A stretch of DNA of 42,651 bases, taken from positions 1 to 42,651 of the IMG/VR virus record IMGVR_UViG_3300010392_001236. One strand, given 5' to 3'. Shown here one piece after another: positions 40,314 through 42,651 of this stretch. Made by a program: the position numbers and the translations under genes. The number at the start of each line of letters is the position of its first letter. The stretch's first letter is position 1. Source of the stretch: a virus. A model generated the notes under the pieces. It saw only the letters and a list, made by a program, of their open reading frames with translations, did not search any database and was not told the origin of the DNA.

Positions 40314-40478
40314 CGTACTTCTCTGGGAGGGGGAACAAACTACCCTCCCCCCGTCCTATCGTCCTAGTACACTAGTGGGCTAGTACACCCTGCAACTATC
40401 ATGCCAATACGTCATTCCTTCCCAGAAAAGCCCAATATAGTTAATGGCGTTTATTCTCCCCTAGTCTATCTTACCTAT

Positions 40479-40575
40479 CTTCCTATTGAGAATGCCGCCA
40501 TGTGGGGGATGCCAAATTTACGAGGAATAACACTATTTTGGGTTTTCTTGAGATTTTCTATTCTCAATAAGGAAG
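40479..40575 (+). repeat. Long inverted repeat (15 bp arms)
   Basis: CTTCCTATTGAGAAT (40479-40493) pairs with ATTCTCAATAAGGAAG (40560-40575) with a single bulged base, enclosing 66 nt. ATTGAGAAT also recurs near 42.49 kb. Could be a transcript structure or a site with dyad symmetry. Confidence 0.6.
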
Positions 40576-40705
40576 CTTACCCCCCGAACTAAAATCTCGA
40601 TCTACTCGGCAATTTACGGGGTGAAACCCTTAAACCCCTCTGGTGGGGCAATTTCCTAAGGGTAGACGGTCTTTATTTGAACGCGACACAAACAAGGAAA
40701 CGACA

Positions 40706-41128
40706 ATGACACGCTATCCCCGCCAAACACGATACACCTTAGTTATCCGTCTTCGAAACGGAAAGGATAAGACCCTTTCCACGACGTACCCGACACGTCA
40801 ACTCGCATCCGATGCAGCTAACCGCCTGATCGATCAGAATGGGTGGATTGTGCGAGTAGTTCCCCCTACCCCTAAACGTCAATCGACTACCTCCAAGATT
40901 ACCCGCAAAGCATACTATGCTATCGTTCACTACTTCGCATCTAACCTTGCTGATAATCCGGGTCTGATTGTCCGATACAAGGGCAAGGAATACGGGGTTG
41001 TAGGTGCAAGTCAGGAACGACTGTATACGCTGGAGGGCGTGGTGCTCTTTCCGTATCACTGCACAATCAGAAAGGGTACACTGGCAAGTTGTGAAGCCGA
41101 TATGGGTCTTGTGTTCACCTCTAACTGA
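40706..41128 (+). CDS. Hypothetical protein (140 aa)
   Basis: ATG 40706 is preceded by AAGGAAA with proper spacing; the upstream open codons are discarded. N-terminal RYTLVIRLRNGKDKTLSTTYPTRQLASDAANRLIDQNGWIVRVV resembles small beta-alpha domains that recur in the next genes (42028: VLTIRMKDGSTDELSRGEAIHAIDEYL). The C-terminal half is a separate beta domain (GLIVRYKGKEYGVVGASQERLYTLEGVVLFPYHCTIR). No known family. Confidence 0.65.
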   Translation: MTRYPRQTRYTLVIRLRNGKDKTLSTTYPTRQLASDAANRLIDQNGWIVRVVPPTPKRQSTTSKITRKAYYAIVHYFASNLADNPGLIVRYKGKEYGVVGASQERLYTLEGVVLFPYHCTIRKGTLASCEADMGLVFTSN

Positions 41129-41156
41129 TAACTTCCCTCATTCCTCAGGTCTTCCA

Positions 41157-41387
41157 ATGTCAACCCGCAAAGCCAAGCTAGTGTTTCCTGCCGATATGCC
41201 GGACCAGACTTACAATAAATTGATACAGGTCATTCAAGCTAACTGCATATCATTTACAGAGACAGAGTGTGACGAAGAGAATTCGTTGACGTTTATTTGT
41301 ATTGCTCCCTCCTACTATATCTTCCGTCACACCCGTGACGTGTTTGGATGCCAAGCCAACGTCTGGTTTCAAGGTTATGTAAACTGA
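41157..41387 (+). CDS. Hypothetical protein (76 aa)
   Basis: ATG 41157, weak AGGT upstream. The frame is open from 41004 but the earlier part is the shadow of the previous gene. Beta-rich with Cys pair: FPADMPDQTYNKLIQVIQANCISFTETECDEENSLTFICIAP. Short phage-unique gene of unknown function. Confidence 0.55.
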   Translation: MSTRKAKLVFPADMPDQTYNKLIQVIQANCISFTETECDEENSLTFICIAPSYYIFRHTRDVFGCQANVWFQGYVN

Positions 41388-41431
41388 TTCCCTCCCTCAT
41401 TCCCATTCATTCCTTCCCAGAGACTATTTCA

Positions 41432-41761
41432 ATGCAAACTCCTAACACACTGGCCAACGTATCATTTAACCCGTTTGACCCATTGGACGACCCTATCTGC
41501 GATGCCCTATACCGCGGCTGGGTTAGACAATACGCCAAAGTGTTTACCGATGCCGATGCCGAGTACCCCTACGCTTCACACTGGCACCTCAGTCCTGAAT
41601 GGCAAGCATGGTGTGACTACTGGAATGGTGAACGTGGCATTGCCTTGCCCGATTGTGCTATCTGGTTGATCGACCGGTATGGTATGGCGAAGTATAAGCC
41701 GGGATGCCCTGAATGCGGTATCTTGTATACTCATCATCCCAATTGCCCCAATGCTAACTAG
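41432..41761 (+). CDS. Hypothetical protein (109 aa) ending in TAG
   Basis: ATG 41432, directly downstream of the motif CATTCCTTCCCAGAGA (41408-41423) and without a normal Shine-Dalgarno. Trp/Tyr-rich (ALYRGWVRQYAKVF, HWHLSPEWQAWCDYWNGE), with a C-terminal Cys-Cys-His-His-Cys cluster (GCPECGILYTHHPNC) that may bind zinc. The frame continues beyond TAG 41759-41761 (next entry). Confidence 0.6.
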   Translation: MQTPNTLANVSFNPFDPLDDPICDALYRGWVRQYAKVFTDADAEYPYASHWHLSPEWQAWCDYWNGERGIALPDCAIWLIDRYGMAKYKPGCPECGILYTHHPNCPNAN

Positions 41762-41929
41762 TTCCCCGTTGTTACCCTTTATTTCCTTCCCAGAGAGACT
41801 ACCCGCTATGTCGAAACCTCCGATCGGGATAGCATTGCCCCGTTTTTCAATGAGCTAGGGTGGTCTGTCCAAGTATGTCAACGAGTAGGGGGCCAAGCAC
41901 CTGATAACACTATTAGGATAGAGTTGTAG
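41762..41929 (+). CDS. Start-less open frame downstream of TAG
   Basis: Same frame as the previous gene after TAG 41759-41761. It reads TLYFLPRETTRYVETSDRDS and IAPFFNELGWSVQVCQRVGG and stops at TAG 41927-41929. It looks protein-like but contains no ATG, GTG or TTG. An out-of-frame ATG 41811 opens only a 16-codon frame, from which a -1 slip could enter this frame. Amber readthrough, an unusual start, a frameshift or decay are all possible. A dispersed motif copy lies at 41781-41798. Confidence 0.4.
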   Translation, partial: FPVVTLYFLPRETTRYVETSDRDSIAPFFNELGWSVQVCQRVGGQAPDNTIRIEL

Positions 41930-42027
41930 TCCCTAGCCCCTATCGTCATTCACCTAGCCTAGCCTAACAAGTGCAGTATTGACTATTTTGTTTATCCATT
42001 TTGCTCCAAGAACTGAGGATTGAGACA

Positions 42028-42309
42028 ATGCCCAGCGTATTAACTATCAGAATGAAAGATGGCTCAACTGATGAGCTATCCCGTGGAGAAGCTATCCATG
42101 CTATTGACGAATACCTGTGTAAAGCATTCGACGAACCTATCCACCCTATTCATTGGTTCAGGGGGTGGGTCGACAATATTGGAATGTTCCTCGCATGTGG
42201 TAAAACTTGGAACGAGTGTCGCGAGATATGGAAGGAGATACCCGACCAGTTAGAGGTGATTGATTGGATGGAAGAACATACAATGGCCGATGGTCATTAT
42301 GAGAGGTAG
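42028..42309 (+). CDS. Hypothetical protein (93 aa)
   Basis: ATG 42028, GAGG at 42014-42017. N-terminal SVLTIRMKDGSTDELSRGEAIHAIDEYL shares layout with the protein at 40706 (beta strand, G-x-D/S turn, helix). C-terminal is Trp-rich (HWFRGWVDNIGMFLACGKTWNECREIWKEIPDQL). Short 41930-42027 upstream contains no clear promoter. Function unknown. Confidence 0.65.
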   Translation: MPSVLTIRMKDGSTDELSRGEAIHAIDEYLCKAFDEPIHPIHWFRGWVDNIGMFLACGKTWNECREIWKEIPDQLEVIDWMEEHTMADGHYER

Positions 42310-42346
42310 CGTAGCGTAGCCTAACCCTCTAACGCCCTCTCACGTG

Positions 42347-42378
42347 AGCCTACCCTAACCCGGTAGGCTTTCTTCTTG
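42347..42378 (+). terminator. Rho-independent terminator
   Basis: AGCCTACC (42347-42354) and GGTAGGCT (42362-42369) form an 8-bp stem with a 7-nt loop, directly followed by TTTCTTCTT. It is placed 38 nt after the end of the last gene. Best terminator in the window. Confidence 0.8.
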
Positions 42379-42488
42379 GCCTATTCTAGGCCCCTAGCTT
42401 CGTCCCTCTGACGCAAAGCGTAGTCTCAAGTGTTCTGTGTGGTGTATTGGTTTGGATGCGTTAGGAACGATCTGGGGAGTTTGGTTGG

Positions 42489-42520
42489 TATTGAGAATGA
42501 TTCTCATTAGCATTCTCAAG
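42489..42520 (+). promoter_or_regulatory. Fur-box-like palindrome
   Basis: GAGAATGATTCTCATTAGC matches the classical 19-bp Fur box at 16 positions. It extends into a larger dyad TTGAGAATG/CATTCTCAA. It may be a genuine metal-repressor site or just an interesting palindrome; no promoter elements are clear beside it. Confidence 0.35.
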
Positions 42521-42584
42521 TAGACGAAGTGTCTAGAGTTCGAATTATAGACAGACTGTCTAGCTCGACATATCGTGATATCGC

Positions 42585-42616
42585 GAGGTATCGAGGTGGA
42601 GAGGTAGCGAGGTAAA
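42585..42616 (+). repeat. 8-bp-phased GAGGT repeats (x4)
   Basis: GAGGTATC, GAGGTGGA, GAGGTAGC and GAGGTAAA start at 42585, 42593, 42601 and 42609. GAGAGGTAGCG also occurs at 42301. Possible binding-site array near the window end. Confidence 0.6.
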
Positions 42617-42651
42617 GAGTTAAGGTTCTTCCTGGGTTTTGGGGGCGGGGT

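Larger units (their letters stand above)
40090..40705 (+). other. Non-coding region with origin-like repeats
   Basis: About 600 bases without a convincing gene. It contains a CATTCCTTCCCAGAAAA motif (40107), degenerate and exact 15-bp repeats (40160-40232), the 14-bp iteron array (40244-40313), a second motif copy (40413) and a 15-bp inverted repeat (40479-40575). Two open frames here (from 40137 and 40401) look like by-products of the repeats. Confidence 0.6.
1851..41798 (+). repeat. Dispersed oriented motif, pyrimidine tract + CCAGRRA
   Basis: About thirty copies by eye of a C/T tract ending CC(C)CAG then purines, e.g. CTCCTCCCAGGAAAG. Positions: 1851, 4801, 5870, 6147, 8416, 9345, 12212, 14221, 14803, 19334, 21395, 21724, 22907, 23726, 25585, 26947, 28147, 29793, 31757, 33024, 34424, 35253, 35901, 36982, 37242, 39929, 40107, 40413, 41408 and 41781. 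They occur in all three codon frames (for example LQK at 1851, SRK at 4801, LPER at 6147) and between genes. Inverse copies are few (near 24136, 26676, 35609, 36324 and 40318). Confidence 0.65.
42310..42651 (+). other. Non-coding end region with small repeats
   Basis: No gene seen. It contains a terminator (42347-42378), a Fur-box-like palindrome (42489-42520), AGACAG-A-CTGTCT (around 42548-42561), repeated TGTCTAG, and four GAGGT boxes in 8-bp steps (42585-42613). No direct repeat with the left edge of the window was found, so nothing shows a genome end. Confidence 0.55.

Noticed and set aside
40244-40316. CRISPR array
   Set aside because: Units are 14 bp without spacers of 25-40 bp; these are iterons.
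40137-40367. ORF over the iteron array
   Set aside because: Its translation is low-complexity and produced by the repeats; no ribosome site.
40401-40592. 63-residue ORF between the repeats
   Set aside because: No ribosome site, it spans the inverted-repeat arm, and the composition is unlike neighbouring genes.
1851-41798. Dispersed motif as a functional splice acceptor
   Set aside because: The genes are continuous across the motif copies and the host is prokaryotic; the resemblance is probably chance.
1-42651. High CTAG content as an anomaly
   Set aside because: Most copies come from the common Leu codon CTA followed by G or from TAG-rich spacing; no clear extra signal without counts.

Overview
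The window is a stretch of a tailed double-stranded DNA phage genome, read almost entirely on the + strand. It has a terminase large subunit, a lambda-type portal, a fused protease/capsid protein, a tail tube, a tail chaperone pair, a tape measure and a family A DNA polymerase. A long tape measure with no sheath gene suggests a siphovirus. No integrase, repressor or small terminase was recognised, so lifestyle is undetermined. The host is probably a planctomycete. This is inference from protein style: secreted-style beta-helix proteins, a Cys/poly-Ser protein, a CNC-K domain fused to a glycosyltransferase, and a GC-richer tail-fibre block.

Layout. 1-12.8 kb holds replication, nucleotide and packaging genes in tightly overlapping (ATGA) units: a CAP-domain protein, ThyX, a DUF3310-like protein, DNA polymerase A, a methyltransferase, a primase-helicase and TerL, with several membrane proteins of 33-58 residues that are easily missed. 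An untranslated stretch at 585-1229 carries three consecutive tRNA-like folds, none canonical. A clear sigma70-type promoter at 12.84 kb starts a second unit: a small protein, a subtilase, a secreted thioredoxin-like protein and two one-pass membrane coiled-coil proteins (a possible lysis or envelope cassette). 15.7-20.7 kb is a compositionally distinct receptor-binding/tail-fibre block with two right-handed beta-helix proteins. 20.8-33.6 kb is the virion morphogenesis block. 33.6-37.3 kb holds a Ser/Cys-rich protein and a glycosyltransferase-methyltransferase-glycosyltransferase module.

37.3-42.65 kb changes character. It has long non-coding tracts with polypyrimidine runs, direct and inverted repeats, a ParB-like/DGQHR-type protein (38.6-40.1 kb), a perfectly phased 14-bp iteron array (40.24-40.31 kb), and small unknown genes without recognisable functions. 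This region is the best candidate for a replication origin or early regulatory region.

Most unusual signals: (1) a short oriented motif, pyrimidine tract plus CCAGRRA, present about thirty times on the + strand in all three reading frames and between genes; (2) the iteron array and repeated modules flanking the ParB-like gene; (3) the tRNA-like trio; (4) two open frames that continue past a stop codon without any start of their own (TGA at 21551, TAG at 41759); (5) a protease-scaffold-capsid fusion with three internal repeats. All calls come from reading the sequence; no database search was run.
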